NCBI GenBank assembly: GCA_050943935.1
Contig: JBMNQC010000009.1
Coordinates: forward strand, 53,464-117,463
From: Heteroscillospira sp050943935
Lineage (GTDB): Bacteria > Bacillota > Clostridia > Oscillospirales > Oscillospiraceae
DNA: 64,000 nt
Direction of reading: 5' to 3'
Shown: one piece after another, positions 1 to 7,819 of the stretch
Layout of the letters: each line of letters opens with the position of its first letter
Position numbering within the stretch: position 1 is the stretch's first letter
The notes under the pieces: generated by a model
Databases searched by the model: none
What the model saw: the letters and a program-made list of their open reading frames with translations, nothing else
What the model was told of the DNA's origin: nothing
Program-made: the position numbers and the translations under genes

Positions 1-1
1 T

Positions 2-961
2 CCGGGCTGCGGGAAATCAAGCTTTATGGGTGCAATCGGAAACGCCGCCCGTGAGGCCGGACTGGAGACAGAATACATACGCTGCTCCGGCGACCCGGAC
101 TCTCTGGACGGAGTTTACATACCTGAAAAGCATCTGGCATATGTGGACGCCACAGCTCCCCACCGCATGGACGCCCGCCTCCCCGCCGCCGGGGACGCCT
201 ATCTGGACCTTGGCGCTTTTTATGACCTGAACGCCATGAGGTGCGAGCGTGAGATGCTGGCGGACATGAACCGCCGTTACTCCGCCATATACAAGCGGGT
301 ATACGCCCTGCTCTCCGCTGCGGGAAATATGGACGCGGGGATAATAGGCGGCCTTGTGACGGACGCCGAGAAGGAACAGGCACGGCGGCGGGCCCAGGGC
401 ACGGCCGAACGGGAGTTCGGCCGGGCGGTGCGCCTGGGCGGCGGACGGGAGAAACAGCGCTTTATAAGCGCCATAAGCTGCGGAGGCTGCATACGGCTGC
501 AGGACACGGTAACTACCCTGTGCTCCCGGGTATACGCCCTGGATGATGAATACGGTCTGGCGGACACATATCTGCGCACTCTGTCGGACGCGGCCTGGGC
601 CAGGGGCATAGACGCGGTAATCTGCCGCGACCCCCTGAATCCCAACCGGCTGGAGGCTCTGCTGCTGCCGGAGCTGTCCCTGGGCTTTGCGGCAAGCCGT
701 CCGCGATTCGGCGAGGCGCCGGGCTGCACCCGCAACGTGCGTTTGGACGCGCTGGTGCCAAAGGCGCGTGTTCAGCAGTACAGGCGAAAAATTCGCGCTA
801 CTGCAAAGCTCAAAAATGCGCTGCTGGATGAGGCGGTAACGGAGCTGATAGAGGCCAAGGCCCTCCACGATGAGATAGAAGCAGTATACAATCCCCATGT
901 GGACTTTGACGGCATATACGAGCTGTGTAATCGGCACATAAAAATGATGCTGGAAAAATAG
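2..961 (+). CDS. PRK06851-family P-loop ATPase-like protein (5' end outside window)
   Basis: The reading frame is open from base 2, so the N-terminus lies upstream; 319 residues are visible. The first codons encode a Walker A motif (SGCGKSSF), followed by the DPDSLDGV and DATAPH blocks that I recognise from the PRK06851 family of two-domain P-loop proteins, whose function is unknown. Near the C-terminus is the family's EAKALHDEIE segment. The second half, from about residue 155 (RFISAISCGG), corresponds to the family's second nucleotide-binding domain, but where its P-loop should stand the residues are DEYGLADT, with no GKS/GKT, so the second site looks lost. A strong terminator follows. Family assignment is from memory of conserved blocks; the substrate is unknown. 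Confidence 0.7.
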   Translation, partial: PGCGKSSFMGAIGNAAREAGLETEYIRCSGDPDSLDGVYIPEKHLAYVDATAPHRMDARLPAAGDAYLDLGAFYDLNAMRCEREMLADMNRRYSAIYKRVYALLSAAGNMDAGIIGGLVTDAEKEQARRRAQGTAEREFGRAVRLGGGREKQRFISAISCGGCIRLQDTVTTLCSRVYALDDEYGLADTYLRTLSDAAWARGIDAVICRDPLNPNRLEALLLPELSLGFAASRPRFGEAPGCTRNVRLDALVPKARVQQYRRKIRATAKLKNALLDEAVTELIEAKALHDEIEAVYNPHVDFDGIYELCNRHIKMMLEK

Positions 962-967
962 GCGCGA

Positions 968-996
968 AAAAGGACGGCTGAAAAGCCGTCCTTTTG
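968..996 (+). terminator. Rho-independent terminator
   Basis: A 10-bp stem (AAGGACGGCT with AGCCGTCCTT) around a four-base loop, followed by TTTTGT, lies just after the stop codon of the P-loop gene. Confidence 0.85.
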
Positions 997-1090
997 TAAT
1001 TGTTTTCACCGCAAAGCTGGTGTAAATTTAAAATAGTGTGAGATTGGACATCAAAGCCTGTGTATATAAGTGAAAGTGAGGTGAAGCCAC

Positions 1091-1651
1091 ATGGATGACG
1101 CTCAGATAGTCCGGCTGTACTGGGAGAGAGACGAGAAGGCCATACCAGCCACGGCGGACAAGTACGGGAACTACTGTGCTTCCATTGCTAAGAACATACT
1201 CGGTAATCAAGAGGATGCGGAGGAATGTGTAAACGACACATACTTGAATGCCTGGAATTCCATGCCGCCCCACAGGCCGGGCGTTTTATCCTCATTCCTC
1301 GGAAAAATCACAAGGAACCTGTCCATAAACCGGTACAGGCGCAGCACAGCCGTCAAACGGGGCGGCGGCCAATTGCCTGCGGTGCTGGACGAGCTGGCCG
1401 GCTGCGTATCCGGCAGGGACGATGTGGAGGACGAGTTTGACCGTCAGGAGCTGGTAAAGGCGATAGACGCATTCCTCGACACGCTTTCGGAAGACAAAAG
1501 AAGCATATTTGTATGCCGCTACTGGTACACAGACAGCATATCGGATATCGCCGCGCGGCACGGCATGAGAGCAGGCGCCGTATCCATGAGCCTTAACCGC
1601 ATAAGGGCAAAGCTGCGCGGCTATCTATCGGAAAGGGGCTTTGAGCTATGA
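1091..1651 (+). CDS. ECF-type RNA polymerase sigma factor
   Basis: This 186-residue protein has the two-domain build of an extracytoplasmic-function sigma-70 factor. Region 2 covers about residues 20-90, with ILGNQEDAEECVNDTYLNAW and the DNA-contacting SINRYRR. Region 4 covers about 125-180, with the helix-turn-helix ISDIAARHGMRAGAVSMSLN. It would direct RNA polymerase to a small stress or envelope regulon. The start is an ATG behind a GAGGTGA ribosome site. Its TGA overlaps the ATG of the next gene (ATGA), so the two are translationally coupled and the neighbour is the likely partner anti-sigma. The signal sensed cannot be inferred. Confidence 0.92.
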   Translation: MDDAQIVRLYWERDEKAIPATADKYGNYCASIAKNILGNQEDAEECVNDTYLNAWNSMPPHRPGVLSSFLGKITRNLSINRYRRSTAVKRGGGQLPAVLDELAGCVSGRDDVEDEFDRQELVKAIDAFLDTLSEDKRSIFVCRYWYTDSISDIAARHGMRAGAVSMSLNRIRAKLRGYLSERGFEL

Positions 1652-2310
1652 CGAACGAAAAATTGTACGAGGTCCTGGGCGATATAAGCGACAGGCACAT
1701 AAAAGAGGCCAGAGCAGAGCGCAAAAAGCCCGCCCGGACAGGCTGGAGAGCAATCGCGGCCTGCTTTCTGATCGCCGTAATCGGAGCCGCTGCTTTCGCC
1801 GGTGGATTATTGGGCTCAAAGACAGACAACGCCGTATTGGACAGCGGCGAAACGATAACCTTTGTCAAAAGCGCTATGCCCGCAGCCAACATAGATCTGG
1901 ACGTGAGGGTAAGGGCTTTGAGCAATGACGAGATCAAAATGCTTTTTCCCGCTCTGCCCGTCACCGCAAACGCTTACTTTGACGCCGATACTCACGATAC
2001 AATCGGCTTTGAGGGCAGCCTGAGCAATGTGAAGCTGGTGGTCGCAGCCCCGGGCATCAATCTGGTAGACACAAAAATCGAGGGCAGCGAATATGTTTCC
2101 ACCGTGAGCGGAGTTCCTGTTTTGGCGGGATATTTTACCGCAAACAAGACGGTAATTTACTATGCAAGCTTTGATATTGGAGGCAATTCCATTTATGCGG
2201 AGCTTTCCGGTGCAAAGGACAACAGCGAGAATATAAAGAATGATTTGGCCAAAGCTATTGAGCGGCTAATTGCCAACGGCGAATTTGACCTGGGCAGGAT
2301 CAAAGAATAA
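1648..2310 (+). CDS. putative membrane anti-sigma factor / ECF-associated protein
   Basis: This 220-residue protein overlaps the sigma gene by four bases. A basic cytoplasmic N-terminus of about 33 residues is followed by one hydrophobic span (about 34-55, AACFLIAVIGAAAFAGGL) and an extracytoplasmic domain of about 160 residues. That is the topology of a single-pass anti-sigma factor. I see no zinc-binding HxxxCxxC motif, so it is not a classical ZAS protein. Function is inferred from coupling and topology; the outer domain is not recognised. A strong bidirectional terminator follows at once. Confidence 0.6.
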   Translation: MTNEKLYEVLGDISDRHIKEARAERKKPARTGWRAIAACFLIAVIGAAAFAGGLLGSKTDNAVLDSGETITFVKSAMPAANIDLDVRVRALSNDEIKMLFPALPVTANAYFDADTHDTIGFEGSLSNVKLVVAAPGINLVDTKIEGSEYVSTVSGVPVLAGYFTANKTVIYYASFDIGGNSIYAELSGAKDNSENIKNDLAKAIERLIANGEFDLGRIKE

Positions 2311-2315
2311 TATCA

Positions 2316-2353
2316 AAAAGAGACTCCGCCGTTTTTTCGGCGGAGTCTCTTTT
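2316..2353. terminator. bidirectional Rho-independent terminator
   Basis: A perfect 16-bp inverted repeat beginning AAAAGAGACTCCGCCG, with a T6 loop, leaves a T-run on both strands. It separates the converging anti-sigma and DUF362 genes. Confidence 0.92.
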
Positions 2354-2364
2354 ATGTTCTCTTT

Positions 2365-3459
2365 TTAGAGTATCTCGTCGTAGATGAAGTTATAGATGTC
2401 TATGGCCTTTGGAGGGCAGCCCTTGAGGCTCTTGGCGAACTTGCAGGTGCAGCTTCCCACGCCTATCTCGCCCTCACAGCCCTTGTAACCCTGGCCTATG
2501 CAGATGGGCTTGTCCAGTCTGCGGAGGTAGCCCTTATCGTCCAGACGCTTGAGGGCGTGGATGAGGCTGCCGTAGCAGGCGGAGCAGGCGTCCTTGGGCT
2601 CGGCGTACTTGGCCAGGCGCTGTACCGCGCGGCCGCTCTTGAGGCTGCGGAGGTTTTCCTCCGGCTGCTTCAGCTCTATGACGTTTGCCTTGGAGGTATC
2701 GGCGCAGCCCACACCCAGCTTTGCGGCCAGGCCGATATAGGGCACCTCGCTGACCTCATAGCCCATCAGGTCGCACACATAGGCGTCGCACAGAACGGGG
2801 TCCAGGAAGCCCAGCATACGGTTCATGGGCACGGGGTTGCCGCCCTCTTCAAAATCCAGGTCGCCGCAGATGCCGTCCACCAGAATGAAGTCGTTCTTTG
2901 CAACGGTGTTCAGGTGGGCGATGGGGCGGTCAAGGCCCTGGGAGTGGAAGCGGCGCTTCTCGGTATTGGGGATGACACCCTTGTTGTTCTTCAGGGCGCA
3001 GGTGACGGAGGTCTGGCAGTGGCCCTTCAGCACGGGCATATTTATCATGAAGTCCATGCTCATGGCCTCGTCGCAGATGTTTATCTTCATGCCCTTGCAG
3101 TCGTACTCCTGATAGGTGTCGTGCTGCTCATCCACTATGTTCACCTTGTAGCGGCGGGCCAGGTCATTGAAGCCGCAGCGGCTGAAGGCGGAGGCGGTGC
3201 GGTCGCCCACCCAGCTGCCCTCAAGAATGGTGATGTTCTTGTAGCCGCGCTCCTGCAGATACTCGATGGTGCCGGCCAGTATCTCGGGATGGGTGGTGGC
3301 GCCGGTGCTGGCGGGGTTCGCGACCACCAGGTTGGGCTTCAGGCCAATGCGCTTGTCGGTGGAGCCGATAAGCTCCTCGATTTTGGCGGCGGCCAGTATC
3401 TCCTTGGCCATCTCCTCGGGACGGCTGCCGTAGGTTATGATAATATCGTTTTTCTTCAA
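2365..3459 (-). CDS. DUF362 domain-containing protein
   Basis: This 364-residue protein is a DUF362 member. It has the family's central block with NMPVLKGHCQTSVTCALKN, then DFILVDGICGDLDFEEGG. The C-terminal 80 residues carry clustered cysteines (CSACYG, GYKGCEG, CTCKF, KGCPP) that could bind metal or an Fe-S cluster. I chose TTG at 3459 because GGAGGAGAG lies about six bases upstream; a frame-equivalent TTG at 3474 would sit inside that ribosome site and lacks its own. A good promoter lies at 3496-3525. The biochemical role of this type is not established, and the genes nearby give no pathway clue. Confidence 0.85.
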   Translation of the reverse strand: MKKNDIIITYGSRPEEMAKEILAAAKIEELIGSTDKRIGLKPNLVVANPASTGATTHPEILAGTIEYLQERGYKNITILEGSWVGDRTASAFSRCGFNDLARRYKVNIVDEQHDTYQEYDCKGMKINICDEAMSMDFMINMPVLKGHCQTSVTCALKNNKGVIPNTEKRRFHSQGLDRPIAHLNTVAKNDFILVDGICGDLDFEEGGNPVPMNRMLGFLDPVLCDAYVCDLMGYEVSEVPYIGLAAKLGVGCADTSKANVIELKQPEENLRSLKSGRAVQRLAKYAEPKDACSACYGSLIHALKRLDDKGYLRRLDKPICIGQGYKGCEGEIGVGSCTCKFAKSLKGCPPKAIDIYNFIYDEIL

Positions 3460-3495
3460 GAGTCTCTCCTCCAATGTTTGAAACTATTACTTAAA

Positions 3496-3525
3496 AATAT
3501 ACCACCGAACCGGGGCGCGTGTCAA
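3496..3525 (-). promoter_or_regulatory. sigma-A promoter of the DUF362 gene
   Basis: On the minus strand TTGACA (3520-3525) and TATATT (3496-3501) are separated by 18 bases. The predicted start lies about 30 bases before the TTG start codon. Confidence 0.7.
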
Positions 3526-3544
3526 CCTCGGAGCGGCGGGAGGC

Positions 3545-3674
3545 TCAGCCGCGGAATGCGGAAAAAAGGAATACCAGCACAAATGGTATGGCGCCGCCAA
3601 CACCGTACGCCCATGGCCAGAACTGCCAGCTGCATGAGCATCAGGCGGCGGAAATCCCGTATTACCCTTTCCAC
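3545..3674 (-). pseudogene. possible frameshifted small membrane protein
   Basis: After the MerR stop, GTG at 3674 follows a GGGAG ribosome site by about seven bases and opens a frame starting VERVIRDFRRLMLMQLAVLA. This is a basic start running into a hydrophobic helix. After the codons for MGV the frame becomes polar and arginine-rich. A one-base shift there gives YGVGGAIPFVLVFLFSAFRG and then a stop, a natural second membrane segment. The simplest reading is a membrane protein of about 45 residues broken by one indel, or a sequencing error. I do not recognise a family. It would be co-transcribed with the MerR gene. Confidence 0.3.
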
Positions 3675-3677
3675 AAC

Positions 3678-4487
3678 TCACTCCCCTGTCTTAACGCGGA
3701 GCTGTAGCTCTGTGCGGAATTCCGTCTCGTCGGCGGTATCGTGGATATCCACCAGATACAGCTCCACAGGGGCGTCCGCAGGCCGCAGGCCCATATTTTC
3801 GGCCGCAGTATACAGGGCGCGGTAGCTCTCCCCTATTTTGCCGTAGGCCCCGGCGTGGACAAGGCAGAGGTAATCCCCCTCCGGAAGGCACTCGTCAAAG
3901 GGCGCTTCCGGTTCGCACAGGAAAAACACGGCCTCATAGCGGTCATACCGGCCCTGCTCCATGGCCCGGCGGTCGGGCACCGCGCCCATCTGCCGGCTGC
4001 CCAGCTCCTTCAGCAGGCCCCGGTGCCGCCGCTCCAGCTTTTTAAGCAGATAGTCAACCTCCGCCTCAGGTGTGCCAGGCTCACGGAGCAGCACACAATC
4101 CCGGCGCGGCAGACGGCGTTTTTCCGGCCTGCCCACAGGCAGGCTCATGGCCTCCTCCAGTCTGGCACAGCGCTGCTCCACGGCGGCCAGCTCCTTTTGC
4201 AGTACGGCTATTTTCTCCTCCATGATACGCCGCCGTGTCAACAGCATCTCGCCCGTGCCCCGGGCGCTTCTGTTTTTCAGATAGCCGCGCATATCCTCCA
4301 CGCTCATGTCCAGAGCACGGAGGGAGCGGATTATGTTCAAATCACACAGGTCGGCTATGCCGTACTGCCGGTAGCCGTTTTCGCTGCGCCCGGGATGCAG
4401 AAGCCCCTGCTCCTCGTAATACCGCAGGGTATCGCTGTTCAGGCCGTACAGCCCGGCCAGCTCCGATACGCGAAAATGTACGCCCAT
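3678..4487 (-). CDS. MerR-family transcriptional regulator with GyrI-like effector domain
   Basis: This 269-residue regulator has an N-terminal MerR winged helix (about 6-72), including RVSELAGLYGLNSDTLRYYE and ENGYRQYG. A dimerising coiled coil follows at about 85-125, then a C-terminal domain (about 150-268) resembling the GyrI/SOUL effector-binding fold of BmrR-type drug sensors. It is divergent from a MATE efflux pump, and the shared 90-bp region holds a MerR-type promoter with a 19-bp spacer and a dyad. It therefore probably senses a drug or metabolite and activates the pump. The ligand is unknown. Confidence 0.88.
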   Translation of the reverse strand: MGVHFRVSELAGLYGLNSDTLRYYEEQGLLHPGRSENGYRQYGIADLCDLNIIRSLRALDMSVEDMRGYLKNRSARGTGEMLLTRRRIMEEKIAVLQKELAAVEQRCARLEEAMSLPVGRPEKRRLPRRDCVLLREPGTPEAEVDYLLKKLERRHRGLLKELGSRQMGAVPDRRAMEQGRYDRYEAVFFLCEPEAPFDECLPEGDYLCLVHAGAYGKIGESYRALYTAAENMGLRPADAPVELYLVDIHDTADETEFRTELQLRVKTGE

Positions 4488-4508
4488 TATGAACCTCCAA
4501 ATTCCCTC

Positions 4509-4539
4509 TTGACTTTCGTACTATACGAGAGTTTATACT
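4509..4539 (+). promoter_or_regulatory. MerR-type promoter/operator for the MATE gene
   Basis: TTGACT (4509-4514) and TATACT (4534-4539) are 19 bases apart. Between them lies a near-perfect dyad, ACTTTCGTA (4512-4520), CTA, TACGAGAGT (4524-4532), with eight of nine pairs matching. The over-long spacer and centred dyad are the hallmark of MerR-activated promoters, in which the regulator twists the DNA. Confidence 0.88.
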
Positions 4540-4577
4540 TATTCCAGACTTTTGTAAAGAGGTTTGGAGGTTTTATT

Positions 4578-5882
4578 GTGTCCCTGCTGAGAAAATTCTT
4601 TAAATTCGTCATCCCGTCCATCGCGGCAATGTGGGTGTTCTCACTATACACCATGGTGGACGGTATGTTTGTTTCCCACGGAGTGGGTGAGCACGCCCTT
4701 GCGGCGGTGAACCTCTCCCTGCCCTACGTCAATCTCATATTCGCCGTGGGGCTGATGTTCGCCGTGGGCGCATCCACCCTCATATCCATATCTCTCGGCA
4801 TGGGCCGGCGGGAGGAGGCCTGCCGCTGCTTCAATCAGAATCTTTCGGTGGTGAGCGCGGTGTGCCTGCTTATGAGCGCGGCCACCCTGCTGTTTCTGGA
4901 CCCCATCGCCCGGCTGCTGGGCGGAGGCGAAAACACTCTGGACTATGTTAAGCAGTATGTAGGCACCATAGCGCCCTTTGCCGTATTTTTTGCCGTGTCG
5001 TATAATCTGGAAGTGCAGGTAAAGGCCGACGGAGCACCCTTTGTGAGCACTATCGGCGTATGCGCCTGCGCTCTCATGAATGTGGTGCTCGACTATATTT
5101 TTGTCATGCACTTTCACTGGGGCGTATGGGGCGCGGCCCTTGCAACGGGACTGGCTCAGGTCTGCTCTACTGTAATATTTGCGCTGTATTTTATATACCG
5201 CGGCAATCGGCTGAAATTCGGCTGCTTTAAGCCAAAGCTCAGCCTTTACCGTCGCATCATCCCTCTGGGGCTGTCGGAGGGGCTCACGGAGCTGTCAAAC
5301 GGACTTGTAATCTTCGCCTTCAACCTGGCCATCATCCGGGTACTGGGCGAGGACAAGGTAACCAGCTACACGGTGATAAGCTATGTGAACACTCTGGTAT
5401 TAATGACCATGAGCGGCATCTCTCAGGGCATACAGCCCCTGGTGAGCTACCATTTTGGCGCAGGCGAGACCGTAGTCTGCCGCCGGGTGCTGGGCTTTGG
5501 TCTCACCGCCGTGGCCTCCTTTGCCGCGGTGCTGTTCGCCCTGTCGGAGCTGTTCGCCCCGGCAATAGTGGGACTGTTTCTGGAGCGGGAATCCGGGCTG
5601 TTTGACTACACCGTACAGGCTCTGCGGCTGTTCGGCGTGTCCTTCCTGCCCGTGGGCTTCAACGTGGTCATGTCCGGCTATTTCACCGCCGTGGAAAAGC
5701 CCGGCTGCGCCTTCCCCATATCCGTGGGGCGCAGTCTGGTACTGCTTTTGGCCTCCCTGTGGTTTACCGCCGCGATTCTGGGCGGCGAGGCCCTGTGGAC
5801 GGCGTCCGCTATATCGGAATTTCTGTGCCTGCTGCTGACGGCGTTTTTCGTCTGCCGCAGCAAAAGGCGGGGGGAACTGTAA
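4578..5882 (+). CDS. MATE-family efflux transporter
   Basis: This 434-residue integral membrane protein has about twelve hydrophobic segments in two homologous halves, typical of MATE cation-antiport drug exporters. Recognisable blocks include IPSIAAMWVFSLYTMVDGMF at the start and the second-half SYVNTLVLMTMSGISQGIQP, resembling the MepA-like group. The frame stays open far upstream, but the start is GTG at 4578: TTGGAGG lies seven bases before it, and it falls just after the MerR-type promoter. Expression is probably induced by the divergent MerR regulator. The substrate cannot be told from sequence. Confidence 0.9.
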   Translation: MSLLRKFFKFVIPSIAAMWVFSLYTMVDGMFVSHGVGEHALAAVNLSLPYVNLIFAVGLMFAVGASTLISISLGMGRREEACRCFNQNLSVVSAVCLLMSAATLLFLDPIARLLGGGENTLDYVKQYVGTIAPFAVFFAVSYNLEVQVKADGAPFVSTIGVCACALMNVVLDYIFVMHFHWGVWGAALATGLAQVCSTVIFALYFIYRGNRLKFGCFKPKLSLYRRIIPLGLSEGLTELSNGLVIFAFNLAIIRVLGEDKVTSYTVISYVNTLVLMTMSGISQGIQPLVSYHFGAGETVVCRRVLGFGLTAVASFAAVLFALSELFAPAIVGLFLERESGLFDYTVQALRLFGVSFLPVGFNVVMSGYFTAVEKPGCAFPISVGRSLVLLLASLWFTAAILGGEALWTASAISEFLCLLLTAFFVCRSKRRGEL

Positions 5883-5894
5883 TCTAACAACTCT

Positions 5895-5926
5895 ACGGAG
5901 CGTTGATTGTAACGCTCCGTTTTTTA
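5895..5926 (+). terminator. Rho-independent terminator after the MATE gene
   Basis: A perfect 10-bp stem, ACGGAGCGTT with AACGCTCCGT around a six-base loop, is followed by TTTTTTA. Confidence 0.88.
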
Positions 5927-5963
5927 TGCCATAATGGACAAAACAAATTTGGAGGATAAAATT

Positions 5964-6635
5964 ATGAAATTCGTTATTTTTAACGGCAGTCCCGCCGGAA
6001 AAAACAGCGCCACCAACGTCATTGGCCAGGCCTTTCTGGATGGCGCCAGGCGCGCAGGCGCAGAAACTGAGAACATCTTTCTGGCTGAGAAGGACATAGC
6101 TTACTGCCGCGGCTGCTTCACCTGCTGGTTCAGAACTCCCGGTAAATGCGTACTGCATGACGACATGGCGGAACTGCTGGCAAAATATAAGTCCGCCGAC
6201 GTGGTCTGCTTTGCCACCCCCGTGTTCACCTGGAACATGACCGCAAACCTCAAGGCTTTTGTGGACCGACTGGCGCCGCTGAAGTCGCCACTTATCGTAA
6301 ATAAGGGCGGTGATTTCGACCTGAAAGACACCGAAGTAAAGACGCAGAAATTTGTGGTCATATCCAACTGCGGATTCCCCGGAAACAACAATTTTGAAAC
6401 GCTCAGAGCCGTCATGGCCTCCTGTGCTCCCGTGCTGGAAATTTACCGCAACTGCGGTAAGCTGCTGAAAAGCATGGACGCCCGTGTACAGGTTGTTGTC
6501 AAGGAGTATCTGGCCGCTGTGGAACAGGCGGGCTATGAGCTGGCAAGCTCAGGCATGGTATCCGGAGCTACCTGCGAAAAACTCGCCATGGAGCTGATGC
6601 CGGTACAGGATTATGTAGAATACCTGGGCATGTGA
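5964..6635 (+). CDS. flavodoxin-family / NADPH-dependent FMN reductase-like protein
   Basis: This 223-residue flavodoxin-fold protein has an N-terminal FMN phosphate-binding stretch, VIFNGSPAGKNSATN. It also has a C-x2-C-x2-C cluster at about residues 49-55 (CRGCFTC), as in clostridial iron-sulfur flavoprotein-type reductases, then the segment VVCFATPVFTWNMTANLKAF. It probably reduces a small molecule or quinone with FMN. ATG at 5964 follows GGAGGATAAA by a normal spacing, so it is preferred over an in-frame ATG 30 bases upstream. It lies just after the MATE terminator and may be its own unit. The natural substrate is unknown. Confidence 0.82.
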   Translation: MKFVIFNGSPAGKNSATNVIGQAFLDGARRAGAETENIFLAEKDIAYCRGCFTCWFRTPGKCVLHDDMAELLAKYKSADVVCFATPVFTWNMTANLKAFVDRLAPLKSPLIVNKGGDFDLKDTEVKTQKFVVISNCGFPGNNNFETLRAVMASCAPVLEIYRNCGKLLKSMDARVQVVVKEYLAAVEQAGYELASSGMVSGATCEKLAMELMPVQDYVEYLGM

Positions 6636-6842
6636 GACGGCAGGAGATATTGCTTTATACGCCTGTATATGGTAGGATAGTTTTTACAGAAAGCCAATGA
6701 TTGATGTATAGCGGCCGACGTGGCCGAGGCGTAAAGGCCGTGCAGTACGCCCTTTACGCTTTCTCCCCCGCACATACTTAATTGTATATTATGCCTGCCC
6801 TGAAACAGCACGGACGGGCCGGCAGCAGAAAGGATGACTTAT

Positions 6843-7667
6843 ATGAAAATCACCGCCCTAATTGAAAACACCAGCTGCTCGGACGCTCTCTGCACAGAGC
6901 ATGGCCTCTCTTTCTTTATTGAGTGCGCCGGAAAGAAGCTCCTGTTCGACACCGGCATGAGCAGCGCCTTTGCCGAAAACGCAAAAACGCTGGGCATAGA
7001 TATCACCCAGGCCGAACTGGCTGTAATCAGTCATGGCCACTACGACCACGGCGGCGGAATCCGCGCATTCCTGGAGCTGAACAAGACAGCCCCCGTGTAT
7101 CTTCGCGAGGCTGCTTTCGACAAGCACTTCTCTCAGCGCCCGGACGAGCTGTTTTACATTGGTCTGGACGGCAGCCTGCTGCCCAACGGCCGCATCATTT
7201 TCACCGAGCCTGTATGCGTAATAGACGACAATCTCTCCCTCTTCTCCGAGGTGCCCCACTATGAACCTCTGTACTCCTCCAGCAAAACCCAGCTTGAGGA
7301 GCTTAACGGCCAGATTGTGCAGGACCGCTTTATTCATGAGCAGAATATGGTGCTCCGCGAGGGCAGCACTCTGGTGCTGCTGGCCGGCTGCGCCCACAGC
7401 GGCATACTGAACATACTCACCCGCTTCCGGGAGCTGTATGAGCGCGACCCCGATGTTGTCATCGGCGGCTTCCACCTTATGGTGCCCAACCTTGGCAAGA
7501 GCATCCCAGACGAGGATATAGACGCCCTGGCCGAAAAGCTGAAGACAATGAAAAACACCCGTTTCTACACCTGCCACTGCACCGGAAAGCACGCCTATGA
7601 GCGGCTGAAGGAAACCCTCGGCGAGCAGATTTCCTATATTTACACGGGAATGACCATTGAGCATTGA
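6843..7667 (+). CDS. MBL-fold metallo-hydrolase (COG1237 type)
   Basis: This 274-residue metallo-beta-lactamase-fold hydrolase has the metal-binding motif SHGHYDHGGG (about residues 63-72), a later GCAHSGILN histidine and GGFHL near residue 205. The start (LIENTS, HGLSFFIE, LLFDTGMS) matches the COG1237 group, which includes proteins annotated as dihydropterin-ribofuranosylaminobenzene phosphate synthases; whether it does that reaction here is not shown. ATG at 6843 is chosen because AAAGGA lies at a workable distance; the ATG at 6834 would overlap the ribosome site. The 207 bases upstream hold no gene I can support. Confidence 0.85.
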   Translation: MKITALIENTSCSDALCTEHGLSFFIECAGKKLLFDTGMSSAFAENAKTLGIDITQAELAVISHGHYDHGGGIRAFLELNKTAPVYLREAAFDKHFSQRPDELFYIGLDGSLLPNGRIIFTEPVCVIDDNLSLFSEVPHYEPLYSSSKTQLEELNGQIVQDRFIHEQNMVLREGSTLVLLAGCAHSGILNILTRFRELYERDPDVVIGGFHLMVPNLGKSIPDEDIDALAEKLKTMKNTRFYTCHCTGKHAYERLKETLGEQISYIYTGMTIEH

Positions 7668-7750
7668 CATATCGCATATTTTCGCCCCCACTTCAAGGCA
7701 TTAAATCATAGCAGTATTGCCAAACTTGCCAATTTGGGTCTAATTTTCTA

Positions 7751-7778
7751 TTGAAATTGCCTGTGCATGTGCTACAAT
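7751..7778 (+). promoter_or_regulatory. sigma-A promoter of ilvE
   Basis: TTGAAA (7751-7756) and TACAAT (7773-7778) are separated by 16 bases, with TG one base before the -10 (extended -10). It lies about 40 bases before the ilvE start. Confidence 0.72.
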
Positions 7779-7819
7779 GTTTGGTAATCAGACTATATAG
7801 AAATGAGGGCATAAATATC

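Noticed and set aside
2557..3825. 422-residue plus-strand frame opposite the DUF362 gene
   Set aside because: Antisense shadow with repetitive Ala/Gly/Val/His composition; the minus strand gives a recognised family with promoter and ribosome site.
3741..4577. N-terminal extension of the MATE frame across the MerR gene
   Set aside because: It runs antisense through the regulator and the promoter. GTG at 4578 with TTGGAGG is the natural start.
7668..7819. T-box or leader attenuator before ilvE
   Set aside because: No T-box consensus, specifier loop or terminator/antiterminator pair; only a plain promoter is seen.
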